DNA from: an uncultured Lachnospiraceae bacterium
GTDB taxonomy: Bacteria > Bacillota > Clostridia > Lachnospirales > Lachnospiraceae
DNA length: 64,000 nt
NCBI GenBank assembly: GCA_934292725.1
Contig: CAKQXY010000002.1
Coordinates: 62,001 to 126,000, forward strand
Reading direction: 5' to 3'
Shown here: piece by piece, positions 43,083-50,999 of the stretch
Layout: each line of letters opens with the position of its first letter
Position numbering within the stretch: the stretch's first letter is position 1
Position numbers and translations under genes: made by a program
The notes under the pieces: generated by a model
What the model saw: the letters and a program-made list of their open reading frames with translations, nothing else
What the model was told of the DNA's origin: nothing
Database searches by the model: none

Positions 43083-45073
43083 ATTACCTCCAATAAATCC
43101 CCTGATAAAAGATTGTATAATTGATTGTCCCTTGTGTTTTCGGATTCTTTCAATTGATCCATCTCTGCGATTCTTTTTAATCTGCTTTCTTCCTGCAGGG
43201 TTCTTTGTTCTTCATCCATACGATCTTTTAAATTTTTTTGCCACTCTTTGATATATGTGTTCACTTTTTGTAAATCTGGTTGTCGATTGTATTCAGATCG
43301 TTTCTGACGTACTGTTCCTCCTGGCTCTACTTCTAACGTATACCACGCTCGCCGTGGAAGTGTTTTCTTTCTCAGAAACATGATATAAGTCTCATGTGCC
43401 TCAATACGTTCATAGTATCTTTCTGATGCGCCGGCGCAATGATGCAGTTCTTTCGAATCTGCCATGATCTGCTTAATTGTTGTCGGAACCATAATAATAA
43501 AATCATTTCCTTCATACTCATATATCGCCTTGATCCTTTTCAGAATTCCCTCTGCTTTCGGGAACTTCGTTTTCATAGCCTCTGCCTGCTCATCCTCTTC
43601 TACAGAATTGATCTCTTCCACAAGGCTATCGTGACGTTTCAACAGCTCTTTCGGCCTAAATATGATTTCATCATATACATCTAGACCTAATCGTTCAGCC
43701 ATTGATAAATAATCCTTCCATTGATCGATAATATAAGAGGCATTCTTTTTGTACTGCTTCATCTGACGTTCAATGAAATGGGCTGATTTTGCATCCGTCA
43801 TTCGGTCCCTGATGAAGTTCAGATCAGAAGGGTATATCTTATTCTCATCCATAAACCTTATGGTTTCTTCCGGTATTTTGTATTGAAATACCGCGTTTGC
43901 CTCCTCCAGTTTCAACCACTTTAAGTAACATTGGCTTCCATTGGCAGCTTTCAATCTATGAATTCTTTGCATGCTAATCTTTAGAACATCCTCTGCCGTC
44001 TTTCCCTGCAACCATAAGTCGGTATAACACCCATATATGGATAGTCGCTTCTCCGTTTCCTCCTTAAGCAATCGTTCAAGGCCCATTTTTGCGATGTATT
44101 CATATGCTCCAGCGACCGGATAATTCGCCATTAAATTGTTATATTGCAATTTCCATCCCTTTGCTGCCATAAATGGAATCCCTAACTTATCATACCTTGT
44201 TCCCTTGAGTGCTTCATTCACTCCATCAGAAAAACAATACGCTGATCCCCATCGGAAATTTCTTGGATTCGTATCCCACCATTGCTGATCCTCGTCTGTC
44301 CTGTAGTCCTGCCCATAAAAAATGCTTAAAGGTCTTTCTCCAGTTTTCCCCATAAGCATTCTGATTGATTCAACCCTCGACATGTATACGCCATCCTTTG
44401 TATATCTGGCCACCACATCAAAGTATCGTGCTACGCATTGATCCCCACAATCTTGCAACAAAAGAAACTTCTCTTTTTGAATTACTTCTTTTCGTCTTGT
44501 TCCAATAATGGTTTTTCCTCCCACACATATGGTTTTCTTACCTGCTTTGATTTTCCCAGACTCAATTCGGTTGCAAGCCGTACAATAATACAAATCCTTC
44601 CCTTCAAACTTAAGTCCATAGTCCTGGAAATATCCTTCTATCCACAGAAGAAATTTTTCCGGCAGTTGCGGTATTTTTTCCATTCGAGCTTTTATTCTTG
44701 CATATTTTCTTTCATGTGCACGTTTGAGCTTAGCATTGTTATATTGGAATTCCATCATTTCGATTCCTCTTATTGCTCTTTTCTCATCCCACTTACAAAA
44801 ATCAGCAATGATTTTACTGTCCCTTTCTTGATCTGGACGAGGACCCCATCCATACCATCCTTCTGTGGCATACTCAATACCACAGACCTTCCATTTCTCC
44901 GAGAAGAATTCATGTCTCCCTTCTGGGTCAATTACATATCGCCCTTTTTTTACCGTGTCATAGAAACAATCCAAGAGTAACAAACCTTTGTAGACCTTTG
45001 CTGTTACACTCCACTTCGTTTTTCTTGCCTTGGGAAGTTTCACAGTGAGCAGTTCCTGCTTGGGCCATCTCAT
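43079..45073 (-). CDS. PcfJ-like protein
   Basis: 664 aa. The C-terminal region reads LHHCAGASERYYERIEAHETYI, FLRKKTLPRRAWYTLEVEPGGTVRQKR: the PcfJ-family signature, known from conjugative plasmids and phages. A CxxC zinc pair (YYCTACNR) is around residue 200. Role unknown, probably nucleic-acid related in the replication operon. ATG 45073 overlaps the previous stop (ATGA). Confidence 0.82.
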   Translation of the reverse strand: MRWPKQELLTVKLPKARKTKWSVTAKVYKGLLLLDCFYDTVKKGRYVIDPEGRHEFFSEKWKVCGIEYATEGWYGWGPRPDQERDSKIIADFCKWDEKRAIRGIEMMEFQYNNAKLKRAHERKYARIKARMEKIPQLPEKFLLWIEGYFQDYGLKFEGKDLYYCTACNRIESGKIKAGKKTICVGGKTIIGTRRKEVIQKEKFLLLQDCGDQCVARYFDVVARYTKDGVYMSRVESIRMLMGKTGERPLSIFYGQDYRTDEDQQWWDTNPRNFRWGSAYCFSDGVNEALKGTRYDKLGIPFMAAKGWKLQYNNLMANYPVAGAYEYIAKMGLERLLKEETEKRLSIYGCYTDLWLQGKTAEDVLKISMQRIHRLKAANGSQCYLKWLKLEEANAVFQYKIPEETIRFMDENKIYPSDLNFIRDRMTDAKSAHFIERQMKQYKKNASYIIDQWKDYLSMAERLGLDVYDEIIFRPKELLKRHDSLVEEINSVEEDEQAEAMKTKFPKAEGILKRIKAIYEYEGNDFIIMVPTTIKQIMADSKELHHCAGASERYYERIEAHETYIMFLRKKTLPRRAWYTLEVEPGGTVRQKRSEYNRQPDLQKVNTYIKEWQKNLKDRMDEEQRTLQEESRLKRIAEMDQLKESENTRDNQLYNLLSGDLLEVI

Positions 45074-45618
45074 ATCCGAATCACCTTCCCTTCGCTGATT
45101 GTGTACATGCCCTCTGCCTCTTTTCGATCAATCGTAGTCCATCTGGCTTCCACAATTTTTCCCTCAGCGTTTTCCTGTAGCAATACCAGAATACTTCCTT
45201 CTTTTCCTTCAGCAACTGGACTATATCCTTTCACAATCACTGCACATCCGCTTTCTGCTGTCCCTATGTCTATCTTTACATTCACCTTTCCGATTCGATT
45301 AAAATAACGTGTCGGATGGACAACATAATACTTTGCCGCTGCTAGCACAAACTCGCAAAAACCCAGACGTTTCACAAGATTCAGTTCAGTGCAAGAAATT
45401 TTACTATCTGTTCCGTCTTCGTCCAGATCTCCTCCTGCCTCAACTTGCCAATACTCTGATGTGTCCCAGTTTGGATAATAAGTGAGGCAATCCAGAGGAT
45501 TTTCTGCACAGTGGAATCCATTGGCTACACAGTTTGCTTTATCGGTTACATTCATACCGACCTTAAACTGATATCCTCTGCAGGTCAGACCTTTTTGAAA
45601 TCCCTTGTAAGCAATCAT
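45070..45618 (-). CDS. DUF7666-like phage protein
   Basis: 182 aa. YKGFQKGLTCRGYQFKVGMNV, GFHCAENPLDCLTYYPN and TDSKISCTELNL follow the DUF7666 arrangement, a small domain common in phages and mobile elements. ATG 45618 overlaps the upstream stop. Function unknown. Confidence 0.7.
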   Translation of the reverse strand: MIAYKGFQKGLTCRGYQFKVGMNVTDKANCVANGFHCAENPLDCLTYYPNWDTSEYWQVEAGGDLDEDGTDSKISCTELNLVKRLGFCEFVLAAAKYYVVHPTRYFNRIGKVNVKIDIGTAESGCAVIVKGYSPVAEGKEGSILVLLQENAEGKIVEARWTTIDRKEAEGMYTISEGKVIRI

Positions 45619-46118
45619 ACTGACCATACCTCCGTTCCATCATAGACGTATTTTTCAAATTCTGTCTTGTCCATTGATAGATAGGATCGAATCAGTTTCT
45701 TTACCTGCATGTCCGTCTCAAATCCTGCTGCTGCCACTGGCTTATGCTCTCTCTCATAAAGCCTTCGTGCCTTTTTCCCGGCAACTGCCAGTGTAATGTC
45801 ATGGATTTCCTGCAATCTCTTTCCCTTCTTCATGATCTTAATCTGGATCTCTTCATCAGTTGCTACCATAGTTTCTGCCATGGCAATATATCTTGTTGGT
45901 CCCTGCTCCTTCTGCAAGGCAACTCGACCCATAGCTGCCGTTCTCTTTGTCGCGAGCTTGTCTATTATCCCATCTGCGTAATCCTGCGCATCGTCTGGAT
46001 CTAGTCCATTCTCCTGCGCAAGTGCCATCAAGCTCTCCAAATCGCCTTCATTTCGGAAGCCCTCTGCTGCTGCATTCAGTTCCTCTACCGAATTGAACTC
46101 TCCGAACTTATCAAACAT
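45615..46118 (-). CDS. Paralogue B of a tandem phage protein pair
   Basis: 167 aa. MFDKFGEFNSVEELNAAAEGFRNEGDLESLMALAQENGLDPDDAQDYADG shares its first about 60 residues with the neighbour at 46111-46599, clear tandem paralogues (MFD(K/R)FG...EGDLE..LA.ENGL). C-termini differ. ATG 46118 follows AGAGGAGGC. Unknown function, common in Lachnospiraceae phages. Confidence 0.7.
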   Translation of the reverse strand: MFDKFGEFNSVEELNAAAEGFRNEGDLESLMALAQENGLDPDDAQDYADGIIDKLATKRTAAMGRVALQKEQGPTRYIAMAETMVATDEEIQIKIMKKGKRLQEIHDITLAVAGKKARRLYEREHKPVAAAGFETDMQVKKLIRSYLSMDKTEFEKYVYDGTEVWSV

Positions 46119-46599
46119 GGCTTGCCTCCTCTGCATAAAAGTCTCTTACGATCTCCTCTACTGACTTAAGAGAAAGATCTGGAATCGCCAGCTTTCCCCA
46201 TGGTGTGATGCCTTCCGGCATTCTAGCCGGTGCTTGTACAAGTGCTTCCATCAGCTTGCCTAAGCAATCCACAGCTGACTTGTCAGAGCGCAGCACTGCT
46301 TTCTGCAATTCCGCGTTATCTCTCACTACCTGACGAAGCATGCCAATCATTCCGCAGATCATGATAGAATCTCTTGAATCAATTCCATCCAACTCTACAC
46401 GGAGTCTTCCCATCGCTGCATCACCAAGATATGTTAGCTGCGACTTTCTTCCCTCCATGTACCACTCTGCGTCTACCATGCACAAGCCGTTCTCCTTGGC
46501 CAGTGTTACCACCCCCTCCAGATCACCTTCCTGCTTGAGCAATGCTGCCTTTTCGTTCAGCTGCTCTAATGATCTCATTTTTCCAAATCTGTCAAACAT
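46111..46599 (-). CDS. Paralogue A of a tandem phage protein pair
   Basis: 162 aa. MFDRFGKMRSLEQLNEKAALLKQEGDLEGVVTLAKENGLCMVD is the shared N-domain. A different C-terminus (MICGMIGMLRQVVRDNAELQKAVLRSDK, ITPWGKLAIPDLSLKSVEEIVRDFY) follows. ATG 46599 follows AAGGAGAACAGG. Overlaps its partner by 8 nt. Confidence 0.7.
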   Translation of the reverse strand: MFDRFGKMRSLEQLNEKAALLKQEGDLEGVVTLAKENGLCMVDAEWYMEGRKSQLTYLGDAAMGRLRVELDGIDSRDSIMICGMIGMLRQVVRDNAELQKAVLRSDKSAVDCLGKLMEALVQAPARMPEGITPWGKLAIPDLSLKSVEEIVRDFYAEEASHV

Positions 46600-46811
46600 C
46601 CTGTTCTCCTTCCCTGTAGAAGATTCCATGCACCGTGATACAGGATCTTGGTGTTCGGCTCCTCGATGCCATAAAAGGCATTGAAGCGTCCGATCAGGTG
46701 CACGATCTCCTGTTGTTCTTTACTTAAGTTTCTTTCAAAGCTTTCCCAGGTTCCTCTGCGAACGGCCTCTTTCAATTCGTGCCATCCGTTCAGCCACAGA
46801 GCCTTTTCCAC
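46575..46811 (-). CDS. Small early phage protein, GTG start
   Basis: 78 aa from GTG 46811, chosen for its AAGGAG site 7 nt upstream: VEKALWLNGWHELKEAVRRG to QGRRTGCLTDLEK. It overlaps the Rep gene end by 77 nt and the next gene start by 25, a compact early operon. An in-frame ATG at 46859 has no ribosome site. No family known. Confidence 0.6.
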   Translation of the reverse strand: MEKALWLNGWHELKEAVRRGTWESFERNLSKEQQEIVHLIGRFNAFYGIEEPNTKILYHGAWNLLQGRRTGCLTDLEK

Positions 46812-47727
46812 TGGTTTTCTCCTTCCTGCGAAGATGAATGCTGATATAATATCCTCCATTCACTTCGTTGCAATATACATGGCTTGATTCACATATGTAT
46901 CCCTTGTAGCGAAGCTCTCCACTGCGATACTTCGCGCTTTCCACATATTCCTTGATATGATCTCGATTTCGAACCATCTTTGTCACCTCACTGGTTCGTG
47001 TCTGATGATGCTTATGCTCCTGCGGCTTTAACAAATTACGGCTTGCTGTCCAGCGCTTCTCATGCTTTTTGCGCTTGGTGTCTGCCGCAGGCTTGCTCAT
47101 ATACTCAGCAGCTCCTGCAATGCCGTTTTCATCTGTCTTTAAATATCGAGCCTCATTGCGTCCCCCATATCTCCATAGGCTAAGCACGGTGTCCATATCT
47201 AGTAAGCTATCCATGAGCAGGTGATGATGTACTCTCACCGTCTCTCCATTCTCACTCACGCATTCTGTGATATAGATATATCTCGCCTTTGACAAATTGA
47301 GACGTTCTCGCTTTCTGTTCACCCTGCGGATGAAGCTATGCATACATTTCGTTGCTGCCTCTATGCTTTCTGGCTCATCGGTGTAGGTGAGCGTGATCCA
47401 CAGATCTCCATCCGTGAAGTTACACTCGCAGAGTCGTCTGAAATACTTTCTGGCTTTTCTGCCATTCAGTGCTTTCATTCGTTCTCTCTCCTTTGCCTTG
47501 TCTACTTTTTGGAACTCCTTCACCTTTTTCTTTGCAAACTCTGGATAGATGTCGATATCCATATGGTCTCCAAAGACAATCTCTTTCGTAGCATATACTC
47601 CTATCGCTCTTTCAAGTGCCCTCTGAGCAAACCACTCATCCATATCATCTATGCTTTGCTCATATACTGCCTCGTAATCATACTCACTGTATTTCGTTTT
47701 CATCTCATTAGCTTTCTGGTGGTACAT
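46735..47727 (-). CDS. HUH-type replication initiator (REP_ORF2-G2P-like)
   Basis: 330 aa. KALNGRKARKYFRRLCECNFTDGDLWITLTYTDEP is the entry of rolling-circle Rep folds. The VHHHLLM stretch is the metal-binding HUH motif, preceded by RARYIYITECVSENG. AEYMSKPA supplies a candidate nucleophile Tyr. A basic C-terminal tail follows. Such Reps nick an origin and prime replication. Unusual for a tailed dsDNA phage; a candidate origin hairpin is at 47834-47864. Confidence 0.85.
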   Translation of the reverse strand: MYHQKANEMKTKYSEYDYEAVYEQSIDDMDEWFAQRALERAIGVYATKEIVFGDHMDIDIYPEFAKKKVKEFQKVDKAKERERMKALNGRKARKYFRRLCECNFTDGDLWITLTYTDEPESIEAATKCMHSFIRRVNRKRERLNLSKARYIYITECVSENGETVRVHHHLLMDSLLDMDTVLSLWRYGGRNEARYLKTDENGIAGAAEYMSKPAADTKRKKHEKRWTASRNLLKPQEHKHHQTRTSEVTKMVRNRDHIKEYVESAKYRSGELRYKGYICESSHVYCNEVNGGYYISIHLRRKEKTSGKGSVAERMARIERGRSQRNLGKL

Positions 47728-47833
47728 TAGTTATACTTGATTACTAGGGCACTTAAGAGTCCTTCCGACTCTTGCTTTCTAAGCTCACATATGCTATACT
47801 GTAAGCGGTGTATATGGAGTACCCATTATTTTG

Positions 47834-47864
47834 GCCGTTGTAAAGTCACCAGCTTTACAACGGC
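47834..47864. repeat. 12-bp perfect inverted repeat upstream of the HUH Rep gene
   Basis: GCCGTTGTAAAG, 7-nt loop, CTTTACAACGGC. It lies about 105 bp before the Rep start. A second hairpin (AAGAGTC/GACTCTT near 47750-47770) is closer to the gene. It could be a Rep nicking origin or a terminator for the gene at 47874-48143; on the plus strand CTTTT follows. Confidence 0.6.
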
Positions 47865-47873
47865 TTTTCCCAT

Positions 47874-48143
47874 TCATGATCCAAAATACAAAGCAATCGC
47901 TAATAAACCAAGAAGAAACACATTCAGCACAATGTCTCCAATTGTATTTACGGTTGCATCCAGAAACTGTTCATGCTCCTCAGCCTTTGCCAGCTCTGCC
48001 TTGAAGTTTCGCGCTTGCTGACAACGGAGTGCGCGCTCTGCACTCTTTCCGTTTGGATCATTCACGAAGCTTGGAACCTGAAGCTCCTTCTTATCGATCA
48101 GCATGACCGGTTCCCCGTTTAAGATCTTTACTATCTCTACCAT
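47874..48143 (-). CDS. Small phage protein with C-terminal membrane anchor
   Basis: 89 aa from ATG 48143 (AAGGAAG upstream): MVEIVKILNGEPVMLIDKKE start, an AKAEEHEQFLDAT helix, and a C-terminal membrane helix IVLNVFLLGLLAIALYF. Unknown function, in the early operon. Confidence 0.65.
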   Translation of the reverse strand: MVEIVKILNGEPVMLIDKKELQVPSFVNDPNGKSAERALRCQQARNFKAELAKAEEHEQFLDATVNTIGDIVLNVFLLGLLAIALYFGS

Positions 48144-48201
48144 CTTTCTTCCTTTCCTTGAAGATACCTTAATAGCCTGCGAGGGCATTGACACACACAC
48201 A

Positions 48202-48438
48202 CTACCAAGGTATCTTTTCCTTGTCCTCTTGCCGTACCTGCAATACGGCAAAAATTGCCATCAGTTCACTTCTGCGAAATTTGCCAGGATCCATCCACCG
48301 ATCGTTAAACGTGCCCAGCGGCATATTGATACGAGCTGCAAGCTGCATCTGTGTCATCTCTCTGCTTATCAGATACATCTTAATCACAAGCTTGAGCTGC
48401 TTGTTGGCTTTCTCCTCTTCCGTCTTCTTGGCTCTCAC
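48202..48438 (-). CDS. Small helix-turn-helix regulator-like early protein
   Basis: 78 aa from a GTG at 48438 (GGAGG upstream). KMYLISREMTQMQLAARINMPLGTFNDRW resembles a Cro/CI-like HTH. It ends with QVRQEDKEKIPW. First gene of the leftward replication operon, possibly an early regulator. Confidence 0.65.
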   Translation of the reverse strand: MRAKKTEEEKANKQLKLVIKMYLISREMTQMQLAARINMPLGTFNDRWMDPGKFRRSELMAIFAVLQVRQEDKEKIPW

Positions 48439-48489
48439 GGAGCTTTCACCTCCTTACTTTCTTTTTTGTCTACAGGTCGGCCGACCATT

Positions 48490-48528
48490 CCCCTCTGCCG
48501 GAATCGAACCGGCAGTACACCATAGGGG
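48490..48528 (-). pseudogene. tRNA-like minihelix (acceptor plus T-arm remnant)
   Basis: Minus strand: CCCCT...GCCGGTTCGATTCCGGC...AGGGG. A canonical T-arm with TTCGATT loop is closed by a 5-bp acceptor-like stem, with no D or anticodon arm. Probably a tRNA remnant. A GGTCGGCCGACC palindrome follows (48475-48486). Confidence 0.5.
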
Positions 48529-48592
48529 TAAATTTAATTTCTTCTAAAATAAATTACTTTCTTATCACATTTTTTCTAAATTTTTCTTTCCC

Positions 48593-48621
48593 TTGAAATA
48601 TTTACGTCGCTATGATAGAAT
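48593..48621 (+). promoter_or_regulatory. Promoter of the rightward two-gene cassette
   Basis: TTGAAA (48593-48598), 17 bp, TAGAAT (48616-48621), then AAAGGAG and ATG 48649. Confidence 0.7.
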
Positions 48622-48648
48622 GCATTTAATATTTCAAAGGAGAAATGT

Positions 48649-49047
48649 ATGTTAGGACTAATTGCTGATATTACTGGTATACTAAGTTTCATTATGTCTA
48701 TTGCTATATTTTTCGTATCACATAGTCTTTTACGCGATATGGCAAAACGTCAACAGGATTATAATTCCAAACGAATTGACATTCAGTCTGATTTGATTGC
48801 ACTCAGAGATAACATATGGAAAGATCATTTAGACAACCTAGAAATTCGAAGCCGTCTACGCCAAGCTCTCTATTCGTATCGTAATCAATACTGGTTAATT
48901 GCATTTCCGTTTCGCCTGTATCACATACAATGTAGCCTGCATTATATAAAAGGTCCTATAAAGCCTAAGAACAAAGAACGGCTTTGTAATCATATAGATT
49001 ACTTAATAGGCAACATGGATAAGGAGGAAATAATTAAAAATGGATAA
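48649..49047 (+). CDS. Small membrane protein of a rightward accessory cassette
   Basis: 132 aa. One N-terminal membrane helix (LIADITGILSFIMSIAIFFVSHSLL), then a cytoplasmic basic helical part (RDMAKRQQDYNSKRIDIQSDLIALRDNI). A strong AAAGGAG site precedes ATG 48649. It points against the surrounding leftward genes and next to the repressor region, typical of superinfection-exclusion or defence genes. No family recognised. Confidence 0.75.
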   Translation: MLGLIADITGILSFIMSIAIFFVSHSLLRDMAKRQQDYNSKRIDIQSDLIALRDNIWKDHLDNLEIRSRLRQALYSYRNQYWLIAFPFRLYHIQCSLHYIKGPIKPKNKERLCNHIDYLIGNMDKEEIIKNG

Positions 49048-49468
49048 CAACTTGCTTCTTGAGAAACTAATAAAAATGACAAAAGATAATTCTCTTTGTT
49101 GGGTACGATATTGTCAATCTCAAATTGAATTAAAACCTCTTCCTCCATCTCCATTGGATGATGGGCCGTTCAATATAGCAAATTCGTTTGCTCTGCTTAG
49201 TAAGGGAATAGATACCGAAAACAGTTATGTTTGCCACTATAATCAGGGTTATTTCTTTTTGCTACTGTATGACACTCTTTTACAGAATTCCCTTACATTA
49301 CGTGTCCAAACTGATAGTGCCGAATATTCCCGAATATATCTATCTACGTCAGATACTGATGATGTTAATGTTGTAGCCCAGCTAAAACGCTTATACAACT
49401 TAATTTCTTCTCATGAATCAACTCAAGACGTAGACAATTTCATAAATTCGTTTATTAATGGCGAATAA
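49040..49468 (+). CDS. Soluble partner of the rightward cassette
   Basis: 142 aa. NSLCWVRYCQSQIELKPLPPSPLDDGPFNI, then CHYNQGYFFLLLYD and a C-terminal VVAQLKRLYNLISSHESTQDVDNFINSF. Overlaps the membrane-protein gene by 8 nt, so they are coupled, and ends convergently inside the 49455-49910 gene. Unknown function. Confidence 0.72.
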   Translation: MDNNLLLEKLIKMTKDNSLCWVRYCQSQIELKPLPPSPLDDGPFNIANSFALLSKGIDTENSYVCHYNQGYFFLLLYDTLLQNSLTLRVQTDSAEYSRIYLSTSDTDDVNVVAQLKRLYNLISSHESTQDVDNFINSFINGE

Positions 49469-49910
49469 ATTCATTTACAAAGGCATCTACTTTTTTTTGG
49501 CTATCAATTTCCTTAGACAGTTCTTCTGGCTGTCTAAGGATTTTTTCTGCCATTTGCATTACTTGCTCATTCATTTCATGTTTTAGGTTTTGGACTTCTT
49601 TTCTGCATTCAGTAATTTCCTGTTCTAAAAGCATGATACGTTTTCTTGATAACCACATTACTGTTTTTCTATGCTCCTTTCTGCTCAGTTCCACTTTCTC
49701 AAATTTGCTCACTATTTGAGCAGGATCAAAATGACCGTTTTGAAGAATCAAAACCAAATCTTGAAGAAACTCAGCCTCGGCCTTCAAATGGCGCTGATAT
49801 TCCTGATGTAATCTGACATACTTTACATCATTTACACACCCCTGCATTAATGCCAACGCTGCGCACGCTCCAACAAATCCTGTGCGCAGCCTGTTAAAAT
49901 CTTTCTGCAT
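49455..49910 (-). CDS. Phage protein with coiled coil, unknown
   Basis: 151 aa. A weakly hydrophobic N-terminus (TGFVGACAALALMQGC) and a long coiled-coil core (LLEQEITECRKEVQNLKHEMNEQVMQMAEK). AGGAGGAAAG precedes ATG 49910. Second gene of the short leftward operon from the switch region. Confidence 0.65.
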   Translation of the reverse strand: MQKDFNRLRTGFVGACAALALMQGCVNDVKYVRLHQEYQRHLKAEAEFLQDLVLILQNGHFDPAQIVSKFEKVELSRKEHRKTVMWLSRKRIMLLEQEITECRKEVQNLKHEMNEQVMQMAEKILRQPEELSKEIDSQKKVDAFVNEFIRH

Positions 49911-49919
49911 TCTTTCCTC

Positions 49920-50066
49920 CTACGCCGTCTTCTGGGGCTTATTACTATCCATCTCCATTCTGGCTTTCAACAACCGTGCTCCACTGTCGATCAGTGCTAA
50001 ACTTGGCTTGTCGAGTTCTCCCAAAATCTGAATCAACTCCTTCAAGTTAGAATCTTCTTTTTTCAT
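49920..50066 (-). CDS. Small phage protein (48 aa)
   Basis: MKKEDSNLKELIQILGELDK to MEMDSNKPQKTA; ATG 50066 has AAAGGAGGCG. First gene from the leftward switch promoter. Unknown, possibly Cro-like by position, but no clear HTH. Confidence 0.65.
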   Translation of the reverse strand: MKKEDSNLKELIQILGELDKPSLALIDSGARLLKARMEMDSNKPQKTA

Positions 50067-50081
50067 TTTATCGCCTCCTTT

Positions 50082-50166
50082 GCTAACTTTGTGATCATAT
50101 AATAGCACACAAAGTTAGCATTGTCAATATATTTTTGTTGACAATGTTATCATTTTTTGATATGCT
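50082..50166. promoter_or_regulatory. Lysogeny switch: divergent promoters with palindromic operators
   Basis: Leftward promoter: TTGACA (50122-50127 complement), 17 bp, TATTAT (50099-50104). Rightward promoter to the repressor: TTGACA (50138-50143), 17 bp, TATGCT (50161-50166). Operators: GCTAACTTTGTG (50082-50093) with inverted CACAAAGTTAGC (50108-50119), and TTGTCAA (50121-50127) with TTGACAA (50138-50144) covering both -35 boxes. Confidence 0.85.
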
Positions 50167-50192
50167 TCTTTTTGCAAGGAGGTGAAATAAAA

Positions 50193-50579
50193 ATGGAATT
50201 AAGAGATCGAATTATAAAAGTTCGAAAAGATGCAGGACTAACCCAAGACGAGTTTGCAAAAAAAATAGCATTAACCAGAAATTACGTCAGTATGGTAGAA
50301 AATGGGAGTAGAAATTTTGCTGACAGAACGATTTCTGATATCTGTAGAACATTTTCTGTTAACGAAAACTGGATGCTTACTGGCGAAGGCGACCCATACA
50401 TGCCACAAGTAGATGACAGAGCTGGGTATATATCAGATTTACTTGAAGGAAAAGACGATGAATTTTACGATATGGTTGTTCAAATAGTAAAGACCTATTC
50501 TGATCTTGATGAGAAAAGTAAAGCTGTATTAAAAAATTTTGCAAAAAAATTAGCAGACAACATAAAGGGCCAGGGTTAA
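50193..50579 (+). CDS. CI-like XRE-family repressor
   Basis: 128 aa. N-terminal HTH (LRDRIIKVRKDAGLTQDEFAKKIALTRNYVSMVENGSRNFADRTISDICRTF), then VNENWMLTGEGDPYMP and a C-terminal helical part without a LexA-type peptidase. It keeps lysogeny by binding operators in the divergent region. ATG 50193 follows AAGGAGGTGAAAT. Confidence 0.88.
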   Translation: MELRDRIIKVRKDAGLTQDEFAKKIALTRNYVSMVENGSRNFADRTISDICRTFSVNENWMLTGEGDPYMPQVDDRAGYISDLLEGKDDEFYDMVVQIVKTYSDLDEKSKAVLKNFAKKLADNIKGQG

Positions 50580-50592
50580 CCCCCAGCCCTTT
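50564..50592. terminator. Bidirectional terminator holding both converging stop codons
   Basis: AAAGGGC...GCCCTTT with an inner AGGG/CCCC stem and central TTAA. The TTAA provides both stop codons: TAA of the repressor gene (50577-50579) and TAA of the converging 50576-50713 gene. Confidence 0.85.
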
Positions 50593-50713
50593 TAATGTGT
50601 TTAACTAGAAGCGTGTAGATCTCTTTTAAGAACTGTTCGTCCTCGATCTTATCCAGTAATTTAATGATCAATTCCCTATACGTATGTACCGCCCCTTTCT
50701 CTTTTGTGAACAT
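50576..50713 (-). CDS. Small conserved phage-region protein
   Basis: 45 aa from ATG 50713: TYRELIIKLLDKIEDEQFLKEIYTLLVKHIKR, a pattern frequent in small lysogeny-region proteins. There is no good ribosome site, and the promoter at 50726-50754 would place the transcript start only about 6 nt upstream, so it may be leaderless or start elsewhere. Confidence 0.55.
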   Translation of the reverse strand: MFTKEKGAVHTYRELIIKLLDKIEDEQFLKEIYTLLVKHIKRAGG

Positions 50714-50725
50714 GTGTTTGTTTAT

Positions 50726-50754
50726 ATAATAGTAGCAAACGCATGTTTTGTCAA
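50726..50754 (-). promoter_or_regulatory. Promoter before the 50576-50713 gene
   Basis: Minus strand TTGACA (50749-50754), 17 bp, TATTAT (50726-50731), with a GTTTG repeat near the -10. Confidence 0.7.
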
Positions 50755-50786
50755 TACTTTTTATATTTTTTGATATATTTACAATA

Positions 50787-50900
50787 TCATTTATTTTCAT
50801 AAATGTCCCCGATCGTGGACTTTGGCATCCCACACAGCTCTGCAGCTTGTCGGATTGTCAGGCATCTCTGCTCCAATATTTCTTTTACTTTGATCTCCAC
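50787..50900 (-). CDS. Truncated XRE-type helix-turn-helix protein (37 aa)
   Basis: From GTG 50900 (GGAGGTG upstream): VEIKVKEILEQRCLTIRQAA then ELCGMPKSTIGDIYENK stop. Homologous small regulators continue with another about 30 residues after STIGDI; here a stop cuts the fold after the recognition helix. Either a remnant or a minimal binder. Confidence 0.55.
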   Translation of the reverse strand: MEIKVKEILEQRCLTIRQAAELCGMPKSTIGDIYENK

Positions 50901-50999
50901 AATCTATACACCTCCTATTTTTCAATAGTTTGCGTATTCCACTTGAATTAATACGTTTTATGTTGTATTTTATATTTATAAATTATTGGAGGTCACCAA

